64,000 nucleotides of DNA from Populus alba (GCF_005239225.2 NC_133293.1:18382333-18446332); one strand, 5' to 3'. Counted from the stretch's first letter, positions 15,241-37,650 are shown. Numbers and translations are program-made. Notes: generated by a model not told the origin, from the sequence alone.

Positions 15241-15610
15241 CTGCCAGTGACTTCTTGCAGCATGTTCGAGTGAAGGGAAGAAGCCGAGAATTCACTCTTA
15301 GGCCGGTCACCCATATAGACGATGTATGACTACATATGAACTATGTCAAAGGCAAAAATTTAACCAAGTTAGTTAGAATACCTGACAAAATCGAGACAGA
15401 AAAAAAGTTTAGCGAAAGAAATTAAAAGGTTATGGAAGAAATCTAATTTCAGATTTCATGACCAATCAATTAAAATAAAACATAGAGAAACATGCCTTTC
15501 GATCATCTTGAGAATGAGAAGCCGTGCTGCTACAGGAGAGGACAAGTGATGATCAAGCTGCTGAGTAGGAGAGGGAAGAAAGGATACTGAGATATTTTGC
15601 TTGCCATCAT
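15241..15610 (-). pseudogene. Orphan 5' end of an E-type subtilase, copy D1
   Basis: Exon 1 is 15610-15496 and exon 2 is 15329-15241; both are very close to exons 1 and 2 of gene E. Exon 1 is 115 nt against 117 in E: a 2-base loss turns CTTTGTAGC into CTGTAGC and creates an in-frame TAG after ITCPLL. Exon 2 still encodes SYIVYMGDRPKSEFSASS. Homology continues through intron 2 to the acceptor of exon 3 (near 15065) and stops a few codons in. No other exon is present. Confidence 0.8.
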
Positions 15611-15639
15611 CAATTAAGACGCATTATACAAGTATTTTT

Positions 15640-15870
15640 GTTAGAACATGTTTTTATGCTGGAAAAGCATCAACATTCTCCACTTTTCAAAATATTTTTT
15701 AACAAAAAATAAATCAAAATAATTTAATTTTTATTTTTTAAAATTATTTTTAATATCAACACGATAAAACAATATTATGAAAATATTAAAAAAAATTAAT
15801 TTAAAATAAATTAAAAAATTATTTTTTAAAAAAAATGTTTTTAAAAACATAAAAACAAACTCCTTCTTAA
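15640..15870. mobile_element. MITE-like repeat, degraded copy
   Basis: Core TTTTAAAATTATTTTTAATATCAAC with an A-rich right side; same family as the copy at 24627. The ends are not clear. Confidence 0.4.
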
Positions 15871-16338
15871 GCTATTAATTACTATGCTAATTTATTTATT
15901 TTTACTTTTAATATTTGTCTCCTTTTTTTCCCCTCTGCTCATCCCAACTTAATTAATACAAGGGTTAAAACTGGTACCGTATGCGTGATGATTATCTTTA
16001 TAAATTTCCTTTTGTTTTGCATGAATGGCCTGTTTTTGTCTGAGACCGAATAATTATACTTGGTTTTGATATTGAAAGCTGTCGAGACCACCTCTTAAGT
16101 ATAAAACAAGAGTATTTTACTTAAAAAATGCTAATGATCGCCGTTAAATGTATATTCTCCCACTAGCCTGAGTAAAGTCAGAAATTCAAAACTGGAGTCT
16201 TGACAACTTCTTAGATGATTGGCAAATTCGATCCATTTGGGTATAATTTAATTGATCCGTTTTTAAATTTGTTATTTAAAAATTACCAGTTCAAGTCTCA
16301 TAAATTTCAGGGCTCATAAAATTAGTTGAGGTACATGC

Positions 16339-16635
16339 TGTTAGAGAATAATATAAATCATATTCTGGGACCTCACCTAACAGTTTAAGCTATTGGGTTG
16401 AGATGGTTTTTTGACATGGTTTCTGAGCCTTGATGATTAAGCGGTTACGAGTTTGAATTTCAACATCTCAATTTATTTGATAAAAAATTAAGTATAAAAT
16501 AGTATGGGTATGTGCAAATTTCAAAATAAAAAAACTTTCACTTGAGAAAGTGTGTTAGAGAATAATATAAATTATATCATAGAAACTCATCTAATATCTT
16601 AAGTTATTGAATTAAAATAATTTTTTGAGATATGT
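16339..16635 (+). mobile_element. TRIM-like miniature LTR retrotransposon
   Basis: Two direct terminal repeats of about 80 bases both start TGTTAGAGAATAATATAAAT, at 16339 and 16552, and continue in parallel (CTCACCTAACAGTTTAAGC against CTCATCTAATATCTTAAGT). Just inside the first is TGGTTTCTGAGCC, close to the TGGTATCAGAGC primer-binding site for initiator Met-tRNA. The interior of about 130 bases has no coding capacity. It lies in an insertion of about 450 bases (16215-16665) that is missing from unit 2. Confidence 0.65.
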
Positions 16636-17723
16636 AAACTGGTTTGGATAACAAATTAATGCCAAACTCGAGTGTTGATTAAAATCTCGTTACACTCCAG
16701 TACGGTTAAATCTAAATTGGCTTTGTTTAATTTGGTCTGTGGTCACTGATCAAGCTTCAGCTTCCACATTCCTGGCCCTTCGGCCTTAGACAAGCCAGAA
16801 AGGACTTGACGTGGTTTCCTGCCAGCAGAAATATTTCCTGATGTCCAAGTGTTTTGTTAACATTATGAAAGGTGGGCTGATTACAATGGGCTAAGTCCAG
16901 TGACTTGGAGTTTAGACAGTGGAGTCATAACATACCATGATAACGCCTTTCTTCTTCTTTATGCTACTGGGCCAGTTGCGGGCCTCAAAATAGAACTCTA
17001 ACAAAGCCTACAACTCTTAGGCCCGATTATGTTCATTCCGTGAAATTGTCTAGGTCCTTCCTTTAAGGCTGGTTTGATATGCCGATTTTTAAAAGTTTTG
17101 TTGGAAAATGATCGCTAAAAATATAATATTTGTGTTTAACTAAAAATAAAATTTATTAAATGGCAGGTTCTATTAGTATCCTAACATTGTTACAACGATT
17201 TTGATTTGACAATATATGTCATTATTTTTACTTTGAATTCGTTTTATGTTGGATTTTTTTCAAATATTGCAAAGGTATTCGAGAGGAAGCTTGAACCTAT
17301 CATTCGAGCCTTTGGTATCCTCATGAAATGCACCACTGAGGTCTTTCTTTTATTTTGATTTATTATTTTGTGATTTTTTCAGTTTCAACTGCTAATTAAT
17401 TAGTTCATATTTTTTAAAAACCTAAATATTCATCCCTTACTTAAAATTTTCATTTTGACTTTGATATTTTTAGTTTCTTACATTATTTAAATTAAATATT
17501 AAAGTAATTTCATATTAACATATGCATATCTTGTTAATTTTACGACTACTTATCTTTAGGATCATGATTTGTCAATCTGAGTGTAATAGTTTATTGATGA
17601 TTTGTTTTAGTGGAGATTACATGCATGGACCTAAATTAAAAATAACATAGATGATTTAATTTGTGGCAGGTGAATAGAGTATGAGCTTGATCCATCCATG
17701 GTGAAAGCAATAATGCAAGTCGT

Positions 17724-19749
<2,026 letters not shown>

Positions 19750-20027
19750 GCAGAAATGGGCTCGCCAAAATATTAATGGATAATAAATGGATAATGAAGT
19801 TGTTAAGCTCGCCAAAATAGTTCAAGGACGGCTTTAAACATCGTTATTGTCAAATTTTAGGTTTTTTTTTTTTATTAACAAATCTAAAAGAAGAGAATAC
19901 CAAAATGAAGAGAATATGTTCCTTACGAACGCTCCCTGATTAACAATGTTCTTCTTGATAGTTCCTTGCCGAAGGCATCAAAAAGGTCAGGTTAATTGCA
20001 CGTCATTTTTCAAAGCTGGGAAACCCC

Positions 20028-20040
20028 GGGGGGGGGGGGG
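20028..20040. repeat. Poly-G tract downstream of subtilase B
   Basis: Longer version of the G homopolymer found behind gene A, in otherwise nearly identical sequence. Confidence 0.8.
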
Positions 20041-20153
20041 ATTATAGACTCCAGAAAATGTGACCAAAATAGAAAATACATTATTATGCATTTGAAACAA
20101 CAATCATCAGGTTTATTTCTTTAGCTAGTTGGAAGAAAGTAAATTTCTAGATT

Positions 20154-24364
<4,211 letters not shown>

Positions 24365-24434
24365 CGGAGAAGACCCCTAAAAGCGAGAAGTTCTAGCTTG
24401 CTAGCTTGATGATGCCATGCAAATGGGAAGAGCG

Positions 24435-24442
24435 CTTTATAG
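24435..24442 (-). promoter_or_regulatory. TATA box of subtilase B
   Basis: CTATAAAG on the minus strand, 71 bases upstream of the ATG at 24364, matching gene A. Confidence 0.55.
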
Positions 24443-24626
24443 TAAATAGAAGAAATAAGACAATAAGTCGTTAGCCACCGGCTTCTTATCTTAAGCTAGC
24501 CAATCGTTATTTTTTCTATTACAAAGATATTAATTAGTAGCCATTGTTAAGCTCGCCAAATTCGGAAATCGCCATGATAATCTTGGAGTGTTTTGCCACC
24601 AGCTGGATTTAATAGCCATTGTTAAG

Positions 24627-24840
24627 AGTGTGTTTGGCAGTGTGGTAGCGTTTGTTTTTCAAATAGCTTTTTGTGTCGAAATACATGCCAATGATGTTTT
24701 TTTATTTTTTAAAAATTATTTTTGACATCAGCATATCAAAACGATCTAAAAAATACAAACCACACTCAATTTTAACAACAAAAAAAATTTAAAATCTGAT
24801 GAAACACCGTTTGGAATGCAATGTCAAACAGTGTCTTAGA
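24627..24840 (+). mobile_element. MITE-like repeat, best preserved copy
   Basis: Left end GTGTGTTTGGCAGTGTGGTAG and right end CAAACAGTGTCTTA form imperfect inverted termini. The core is ATTATTTTTGACATCAGCATATCAAAACGATC. The copy at 44425 has the same ends in the opposite orientation. It is absent from unit 1, so it probably inserted after the duplication. A flanking TAGCCATTGTTAAG is repeated about 70 bases away. Confidence 0.65.
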
Positions 24841-25944
24841 TAACAACCTGGTATAGTGTTTGACTAGTGGGTGGCCCGCAGCAGCGTATAAAAAACCATT
24901 AATATCCAAGAATGTTAGCTGTAAAGTTACAATCAAGAAATTTGAGTTCGGCTAAATGTACTAATATTTATAATATTAATTATAATATTAAATTTGTTTG
25001 ACTTATATTTTTATTCATTAAAATCAAATTTATAATTTTTTTTTATAATAATAATATTGTTTTAAAAAACTTATTAATGATAATGATGATAATAAACTTG
25101 ATTCTAGCGCTCTAGTTATATCTAAGTTTCTGGATCTGGTTCCTTAATAATAATAATAATAATAATAATAAATTTTTATTATTTAAATTTTTATAATTTT
25201 TTAATTTTTATAAATTTTTTTTCAATAATAATAATATTTTTTTAAATTGAAAAATATTAAAAATAAAAATAACACTAATAATCATAATAATAATATTATC
25301 ACTATTTATTATAATATTATTAATAATATTATTATTATTAAACTGATCTAAATTTAAATAATTTCACTGAAATATTATATCCAAAAATCTTGGATGTGGG
25401 TTTGATTGAAAGCCTAATTATTTTTATAAATAATAAATTTATTTAATATATCATTTTAGTTATTTTAAAAAAAAAAAAGTTTCGTAGCTCGGGGATTAAC
25501 ATGTATAGCATGACTTTGAAATCGCAGAAGCAAATGAATTATTTTAGTCGACATGTGAAAAAAATCCAGGACTAAGCATGCGAGCCGACTCGCCCTTGGT
25601 TTTTTCAATATCCTCATGGCTTCTTCTTTTTTAATTGGTTATTCAGGTTTTTTATTGTCTTATTTTTTTATTATTTTTTTAATTTCATAATTTAATACAA
25701 GTTTTTTTTTGTTTTTTTTAGGTTTTTTAAATTTTTTAAATTTATCTTTTAATATATAATTTTATTTAATTTTAATCTTTACTATTGAGTTGATGATAAA
25801 TTAATTTTTGTATTTTTAATCATATAACAAAAAAAATTCGTCTTTTATTTTTTTTTCAATTTCAAATTATAATATGAGTTTTTATTTAATTTAATTTTTT
25901 AGTATTGATTGATTTTATTTTTAAAATATTGATTGATTTTTTTC

Positions 25945-26385
25945 TTTGCATGTATTCATTCAAGGGTTTTTGAATAATTCTGCTGAGTTTCACGCCAATG
26001 ACAAAAAAAACAAAATCAAGAATTTAGATATTATATTTCTCTCTATTCAAGCAGCTGTGAGAACGTGGTTAATAAACCAGTGCTGTCCTAGACAGTCAAG
26101 GCCCAGCCTTGCTGGGGCCCGCTCTTCGAGCAACGAGAGCGCATAATGAACTAAAGAATTAGGGCACCGAACCATGCCCTTTCCTTTCTGCCAGTACAAG
26201 ACAAAGAAGCCCACATAAAAGGCCTTCAGTCCGCTAGCAACCAACCCATAAAGAATCTACGGGTGAATGTGGTATTATTCAGAAAAAAACAATGACGTGG
26301 GATGACGACATCAATCAATTTACGACAGATCAGTCACCAAGTTACTATGACTTGAAAATGCAACGATGAATTTGGTATTATTCAA
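25945..26385. other. GC-richer insertion specific to unit 2
   Basis: Unit 1 runs straight from a T-tract into AAAAAATCAAATAATGAATT, whereas here about 440 bases intervene. They include CCAGCCTTGCTGGGGCCCGC and a stretch GCCAGTACAAGACAAAG. The composition differs sharply from its AT-rich flanks, and organelle DNA is a possible source, though I cannot confirm it. GGTATTATTCA is repeated at about 26270 and 26370. Confidence 0.45.
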
Positions 26386-27450
26386 AAAATCAAATAATGA
26401 ATTTTCCACCCCCATCGTAGTAGTAGAAAAGTCAATAAAGAATAATCTGTATGTGGTTAATTGAGCTCCTCCGCATCTTTTCCATGACAGCTCTCCTCCA
26501 GAAGACTGCAAAACACTTCTCCCATCGTCAATGGAATTCCTTGGAAGCCCTATCTCTTACACCAGCATCAGTAATCGTAACGCCATTCATGTCATCGTCC
26601 AGCAATATTCTCAGCTTATCACCTCTGGAGCCATTGGCATGGGCGTTCATCTTCACCATCATTTGCTGATGAAAATCAGATCACTCAAAAATACACTCGC
26701 GTAATATCCTCGATAATTATTCTTCCACAAGGATAGATAATTGAAAACGATAGATTGAATAATATACTATTCGAAAACAAATTAGATTGCTGCAGGCCAC
26801 ACATGCATGCCTTGTAGACACATTTATCTACACTGTTTGCAACTGGAGAATCTATGTATAGGGCCCAAGGAATTAAAGGGACAGTCGCCGATCTGCTTCA
26901 GGACAAAAACTTTGAGCTTACGGGCATTGAGCGAGGCCGAAACAAGCAAGACCTAAGAACTTACACAAAAATGAGGATAGCAAATGGCTGGTGAGGTTCC
27001 TAGCATCACAAGGCTATCCCTTGATTTGCTAAGAAATCAGCGGCAGTAGCAAGCTGTCCTCTATATTTGTTGTGTTCATGGCTACCGCATCACAAAAAAG
27101 GACTTTAAAACTCATCAGCCAGTGCTTGATGAGTCCTCGGCTCCTAACGCTACATTGAAAAAAAGGAGACCGGCGAGATTATTAATTTGATAAAGTTAAG
27201 CTTAGGAGATGGCCAAGAATAGCCCAAGCCGCAACCCTATTAATTTGTCCAGGAACTCAGCAAGGAGAACATTTTCAGACTAACACTACACACAATCCTT
27301 AATTTCTTTATCCTTGTTCCATCAGTACCATTATCAATACAAAACTCAAGATAAAGGTTTTGAAATCAAGGTGTGTTTGGAAGTATTTCTTTACTTTTGT
27401 CGATTACGTTGCATACCTCGGCCAAAATGAATTCTTTACTTTGAGATTTA

Positions 27451-27695
27451 TAACACATTCAATTTTGGTACCTATTTCAATTCTTTAAATGCTAATCCGA
27501 AAATTCCAAAAGTCTTAATGTGACCCTGGACTTTTAAATAGCAAATTAATTTAAATAATATTTAACACTTCTCTATTTTTATTTTTTCACTTTTTTCACA
27601 CTTTTCTCCTGTTTCTGTCTCAAATACCTATATAATAATATTCAACAAAAAAGTAATAAGAAATAAAAATAAAAATCAAGCGTGCCATCATCAAC
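27451..27695. repeat. Dispersed 240-base repeat, copy 2
   Basis: Matches 14631-14870 by the tandem duplication, and also 33654-33895 in gene E. Confidence 0.7.
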
Positions 27696-28064
27696 AAATA
27701 TGTCACGAGGCCAATTTTTCATCCTAAAAGTAGACCTTGCGTGGGTGGCAGTTTAGTTCTGCTAGACTAAGCATTTCCCTCACCAATTCACTCGTGTTTT
27801 GTCTATGTCTAGTTTGTTCCACAATTCAAGAAATCTCCACACTCTTTCAATATTACAAGCAAGTGGAATAACATGATCAAAAAAATTGCTGAAATCATTC
27901 CAGTATAGATTGCTGGTTAGTAAAAAAAAAGATCAAAGTGCTTCTTGATGCTTAATATTATATGCTGCGCTTGATATTCAACATTTCTATAGTTGTTATA
28001 TTCATGAAAGAACAAAAGGATAATAGATTTATAACGAAGCCAAACGAGTAGTTTTATTTATAAC

Positions 28065-28288
28065 CTGCCAGTGACTAAGAGCAGCATGTTCGAGTGAAGG
28101 GAAGAAGCCGAGAATTCACTCTTAGGCCGGTCACCCATATAGACGATGTATGACTGCATGTGAACAATGTCAAAGGCAAAAATTTAACCAAGTTAGTTAG
28201 AATACCTGACAAAATCGAGACAGAAAAAAAGTTTAGCGAAAGAAATTAAAAGGCAGAAAGGATAATGAGATATTCTACTTGCCATCAT
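28065..28288 (-). pseudogene. Orphan 5' end of an E-type subtilase, copy D2
   Basis: Exon 2 (28153-28065) is complete in length and encodes SYIVYMGDRPKSEFSASS, but has a local change near its 3' end (CTTCTTGCAGC became CTAAGAGCAGC). Of exon 1 only the first 37 bases (28288-28252) survive; the signal peptide remainder and the donor are deleted. Nothing of exons 3-10 follows. It is the unit 2 counterpart of D1 and is more decayed. Confidence 0.75.
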
Positions 28289-28379
28289 CAATTAAGACGC
28301 ATTATACAAGTATTTTTGTTAGAACAGGTTTTTATGCTGGAAAAGCATCAACATTCTCCACAACAGAAGATATTTGAAA

Positions 28380-28580
28380 GTATGATGGTAATTATGTTTT
28401 AAAATGTTTTATTATTAAAAAATAAATTAAAATAATTTTTTTTTAGTTTTAAAAAATTATTTTTGACATTAGTACAATCTAAAACGTAAAAAAAAAATTA
28501 AAATAAATAAAAAATAAAATAAAATTTTATTTTTTTTTCAAAAATATTTTTTAAAACGTAAAAATTAACAAATATGTTAT
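28380..28580. mobile_element. MITE-like repeat, degraded copy
   Basis: Core TTAAAAAATTATTTTTGACATTAGTAC; corresponds in position to the 15640 copy of unit 1, so it predates the duplication. Confidence 0.4.
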
Positions 28581-28735
28581 TGAACTATTAATGCACTAAT
28601 TTATTTATTTATTACTTTTAATATTTGTCTCCTTTTTTTCCCCTATGCGTGTTATAGTTAGTAAAAGATGATGATTGGATTGTTCATGCATTAACTCCAC
28701 CAAGTGATTCTTGGACTCTTCCAGAACTAATTTTT

Positions 28736-29390
28736 CGACTTAATTCATATTTCAATCCCAGTTAATGGTTGACCTCTAGGGGTTTTTTTTTGGAGTTTAA
28801 CCGCTGGTTATTAATTTGAAAAGGTTTGTGCATTATTTTTTTGAAAGGACAAGAACTTCCACCAAATAAGACCCGGAAAAAAATATTTTTTGATAGGAAG
28901 ACTCGTGAATTATTGTAAGTGCATGACAAATTCTATCCGCGGCACTCAAACTGCCATTGGCATGAAGTATTCAAAGCTGAGCTTCCTAAGAAATTACACC
29001 TCTATTTAATATTGTTTGATGTAACAAACATTGTGAAGTTTCGTGTTATTAAAGAACTTTCCTTTCGTTTTGCATGAATGGCCTGTTTTTTTTCTGAGAC
29101 CGAGTAATTATACTTGGTTTTGATATTGAAAGTTCTTCGAGATATTTAGGTTGGCGTGAAGTTTATTAATAGTTGTTTTAAAAAATATTTTTGAAATATG
29201 GAAAGAAATCGACATAAATATTATAAAACAAGAGTGTTTTACTTTAAAATGTTAATGATCGCCGTTAAATGCATGTTCTCCCACTAGCCTGAGTAAAGTC
29301 AGAAATTGAAAACTTGAGTCTTGACCACTTCTTCGTTGAATGAGTCCTGGCAAGCTCAAGTGCTGGTTATAACCTCGTTACACTCCGGTA
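28736..29390. repeat. Segment shared with the region upstream of gene E
   Basis: Matches about 36028-36800 (CGACTTAATTCATATTTCAATC through CTCAAGTGCTGGTTATAACC), including a frame reading PPNKTRKKIFF and NCHWHEVFKAELPKK. In unit 1 the part at 28736-29060 is missing. I do not recognise the product. Confidence 0.7.
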
Positions 29391-29597
29391 TGGTTAAATC
29401 GCTTTGTTTAGTTTGGTCTGTGATCACTGTTCAAGCTTTAGCCTCCACATCCCTGACCCGTTGGCCTTCGACAGGCCAGAAAGGACTTGACGTGGTTTTC
29501 TACCAGCAGAAATACTTCCTGATGGACGAAGTCTCGCATGTCCAAGTGTTTTGTTAACACTGAACACTATGAAAGGTGGGCTGATTACAATGGGCTA

Positions 29598-29818
29598 GTA
29601 GTGTATTTGGTAGTGTAATAGGGGATACTTTTTAAATAATATTTTGTGCTGAAATACATGTTAATGATATTTTTTTATTTTTTATAAAAATTATTTTTGA
29701 CATCAGCACATCAAAACAATCCAAAACATACAAATCGTATTAAATTTTAACAATAAAAAAAATTAAATTTTTTAAAAAACACTATTTACACCATGTTCCC
29801 AAACGATTTCTAAGTCCA
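29598..29818 (+). mobile_element. MITE-like repeat specific to unit 2
   Basis: Left end GTGTATTTGGTAGTGTAATAG, core ATTATTTTTGACATCAGCACATC, right end near CCCAAACGATTTCTAA. In unit 1 the flanks GATTACAATGGGCTA and AAGTCCA(G/A)TGACTTGGAG are directly joined (about 16880-16905), so this is a clean insertion. Confidence 0.65.
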
Positions 29819-29851
29819 ATGACTTAGAGTTTAGACTGTTGAGTCATATGT

Positions 29852-29975
<124 letters not shown>

Positions 29976-30545
29976 AGGTATTAATTTTGTTTTTTTTTTT
30001 TTTTTTTGATGTTGTGATAAAGGCTAAGGTATGGTTAGAAGTGCTAAAAGTTATTTCAAGGGCAGATTCTATAGTATCATAACATTGTAACAACAATTTT
30101 GATTTAATAATATATATAATTATTCCTGACTCTGGATTTGTTTTATGTTGGATTTCTTAAAGCACTGCGGAGGTGTTCGAGAGGAAGCCCGAACCTATCA
30201 TTCGAGCCTTTGGTGTCATTAAGAAATGCACTGCTGAGGACTTTCTTTTATCTTGATTGATTTCTTTTGTGATTTCTTCATGTCTTTCTGCCGTTTCAAC
30301 TGCTAATTAATTAGCTCATACTTTTAAGAAACCTAAATATTTATCCCTTGTTTGAAATTTTCATTTTGACTTTAATATTTTTAGTTGCTTGCATTATTTA
30401 AATTAAATCTTAATGCAATTTCATATTAACATTTAATATGCATATCTTGTTAATATTACAACTATTTATCTTTAGGATTAGGATTTGTCAATCTAAGTGT
30501 ATTAGTTTATTGATGATTTGTTTTAGTGGAGATTACATTGGCCTA

Positions 30546-31551
30546 GATTAAAAATATCAAAGATGATATATTATTATTATTTTTATTAATGTAGTTGTTC
30601 GGACCAGTTTGCGCATATCTCGATTAATTCTACAGGCCATGAAGTTAATGTCTATGTAAGTTTTCAGTGACCTCAAGATTTGTAGAATTCAAATTAGTAA
30701 TCTTTAGAGAACAAATCTAGAATTTGATTAATTGAGTTATACCCTTAAAATTATAGATAATATAAAGCAATGACTTGGTCCATCCATAGTGCAGAGCGAT
30801 CATTTTCCAGTCCATCCATTATTAATAAGTAATTTTTATTCTCCAGTTTTGTTGTTCATTTGCCGCCTTTGGATCACTGAACAGTGAAGAAGACACCTCT
30901 TCCCTGTTCTCGAATTATTTCCTTCCATCTTTCTCTTCGTTTGATCTAAACCTTCAAATAGAGATCTTTAGTTTTAACCACTTGGTGGTGACTGACTCTG
31001 CAATTATTATTTTTTTTCGAGCTATGGAAGAAGAAGAATAAGGTTATACAATTTTATTTTCACAGATTTGGTTCATATGATAATAATATAGGTTCATTTG
31101 ATTTAAAGTTATATATTCAAAAATGCGATGATATGGTATGACACGTGAGAAATACGATGATGATATTTTTTTTTATTAATTTTATTATTTTTGAAAAAAA
31201 AAGTAATTCAAATAAAATTAAAATATTAGGGGGTGTTTGCAAGTGTGGTAATGATGTTTTTTCAATCTATTTTTTAAAAGCATTAAAATATATTTTTTAG
31301 TTTTTTAAAGTTAGTTTTTACATTAACATATTAAAAGGATCTGAAAACATTAAAAAAATTAATTTAAAACAAAAAATATATATAAAATTTTATTTATTTT
31401 AATTTAGTAACCAAACGCAACCATTACTTGGTTTCTGGTGAGTGAAATTGAAACGTTGAATTTACGACAGAAAAGAAACGCTAGAGCCAGTTTACTCCCA
31501 AGAAATTGACAAAGAGTACTAGTATTTATATTTATAGCTGCGCTTATAGTT
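30546..31551. other. Intergenic 3' of gene E, no gene seen
   Basis: AT-rich sequence between the end of unit 2 and the stop codon of gene E. It contains a degraded MITE-like copy at about 31231-31425 (GGGGGTGTTTGCAAGTGTGG to ACCAAACGCAACCA). Confidence 0.6.
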
Positions 31552-35920
<4,369 letters not shown>

Positions 35921-36800
35921 CAATTAAGACGCATTATACCAGTATTTTTGTTAGAACAGGTTTTTATGCTAGAAAAGCATCAACATTCTCCACCAACCGA
36001 TTCAATTAAGACGCATTATACAAGTATTGTCGACTTAATTCATATTTCAATCCCAATTAATGGTTGACCTCTAGGGTTTTTTTTGGAGTTTAACCGCTGG
36101 TTATTAATTTGAAAAGGTTTAATTGTGCATTATTTTTTTGAAAGGACAAGAACTTCCACCAAATAAGACCCGGAAAAAAATATTTTTTGATAGGAAGACT
36201 CGTGAATTATTGCAAGTGCATGACAAATTCTATCCGCGGCACTCAAACTGCCATTGGCATGAAGTATTCAAAGCTGAGCTTCCTAAGAAATTACACCTCT
36301 ATTTAATATTGTTTGATGTGACAAACATTGTGAAGTTTCTTGTTATTAAAGAACTGGTAATTAAAACTCCATGAGCAACGAAGGGACGCGCGGGACAGGT
36401 GATGTGCTCATCCCAGCTTAATTACATGGGTTAAAACTGGTACCGTATGCCAAGCTGTGATGATTTTCTTTATAAATTTCCTTTTGTTTTGCATGAATGG
36501 CCTGTTTTTTTTTCAGAGACGGAGTAATTATACTTGGTTTTGATATTGAAAGTTGTTCGAGATATTTAGGTTGACGTGAAGTCTATTAATAATTTTTAAA
36601 AAAAATATTTTTGAAGCATGGAAAGAAATCGACATAAATATTATAAAACAAGAGTGTTTTACTTTAAAATGTTAATGGTCGCCGTTAAATGTATGGTCTC
36701 CCACTAGCCTGAGAAAAGTCAGAAATTGAAAACTTGAGTCTTGACCACTTCTTCGATGAATGAGTCCTGGCAAGCTCAAGTGCTGGTTATAACCTCGTTA

Positions 36801-37424
36801 CACTCGGTCATTGATCCAAAAATGTTAGCCCAGCCCAAGGGAAGATTTCATGGAAATAAAGGGCAGAAAATTGTAGTCCGTGGCTAGCCGTCAGACTTGG
36901 TCGCCGTCCGATGAGCCCTCCAACCGGCGATCAACCTCAAATAGCATCTACAAAACCGATCCGAGGTCCGATCGTCGTCAATTGAAATCCCTTCAGTTTA
37001 TGGCGTGTGACAAAGTCCGCTAGCCCTCTGACATACGTGGGGAATGGGCGGGGAGGAGAAGCTCCAGCGACGACCATTGCATCCCGGAAAAGTCGGGACG
37101 TGGACTCCAATTCTCCTTCGAAGGAACAGAAGGCAGCAGCTCCCAAATCCATGCACATACAAACGGACTCCTCGAAGATGGAAATCCAAGAGAAATCTGT
37201 AAAACTTGTGGGAAGTATTTTTAATTTTACAATACTACAAGTCTTTCTGTGATTTACACTAAAAATTATTCACCTAGTCCTAGAAGCCCAGGACCCGGTC
37301 CAAAAGCCCAATGTCCAATAGAGTCCTGTCACTCTCGCTTTATTTATTTATTTATTTTTATGGAAAGACAAAGGTGTGAAAGCATGTGTGTGTGTGTGTG
37401 TGTGTGATTTTAAACTCTCCCGAG
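36801..37424. other. Intergenic before RABA2, partly GC-rich
   Basis: About 36840-37200 is markedly GC-richer than its surroundings, with frames open on both strands (for example minus-strand GLADFVTRHKLKGF). No recognisable domain, splice signals or start context; perhaps a fragment of a gene or transposon. Poly-TG (about 37387-37406) follows. Confidence 0.4.
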
Positions 37425-37475
37425 TTTCGCGCCTTCAATGAAAGAATAACCGTTTAACATGCCTTTTCATCCGTT
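37425..37475 (+). promoter_or_regulatory. E2F-type site and two MSA-type cores upstream of RABA2
   Basis: TTTCGCGCC at 37425-37433 matches the E2F consensus TTTSSCGC. AACGG cores, the heart of the mitosis-specific activator element bound by three-repeat MYBs, lie on the minus strand at 37450-37454 (context AAACGGTTA) and 37471-37475. All are within 230 bases of the start codon. This is motif matching only. Confidence 0.45.
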
Positions 37476-37650
37476 ATTCTTGTTTTACTTCTCTCTCTCT
37501 TGTAGCGTTAGTGTACCCCTCTCTCTCTACCCCCAATTTCAAATTTAATTACCAACCCAATTTGCCGATTTCAATTTTTTTTTATTTGATTTGGGGGTTC
37601 AGGGTGTGTGAGAGAGAGGATTAGAGAAAACGGAGGATCATAATTAATTG

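Larger units (their letters stand above)
12880..17650. repeat. Duplication unit 1, right half
   Basis: This stretch matches about 25145-30545 in the same orientation: an AT/AAT-rich start, the block at 13690-14400, the E-type orphan exons at 15241-15610, and the end at about 17100-17650. Indels distinguish the two: unit 1 has a 450-base insertion with a TRIM-like element; unit 2 has extra segments at 25945-26385, about 27085-27230 and about 28650-29060, plus a MITE. Confidence 0.8.

Noticed and set aside
29321..29557. 78-codon plus-strand frame
   Set aside because: Lies in duplicated non-coding sequence; the copies in unit 1 and upstream of gene E do not keep the frame.
36937..37252. Overlapping open frames on both strands in a GC-rich patch
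   Set aside because: No recognisable domain, start context or splice sites; frames open on both strands are common in GC-rich DNA.
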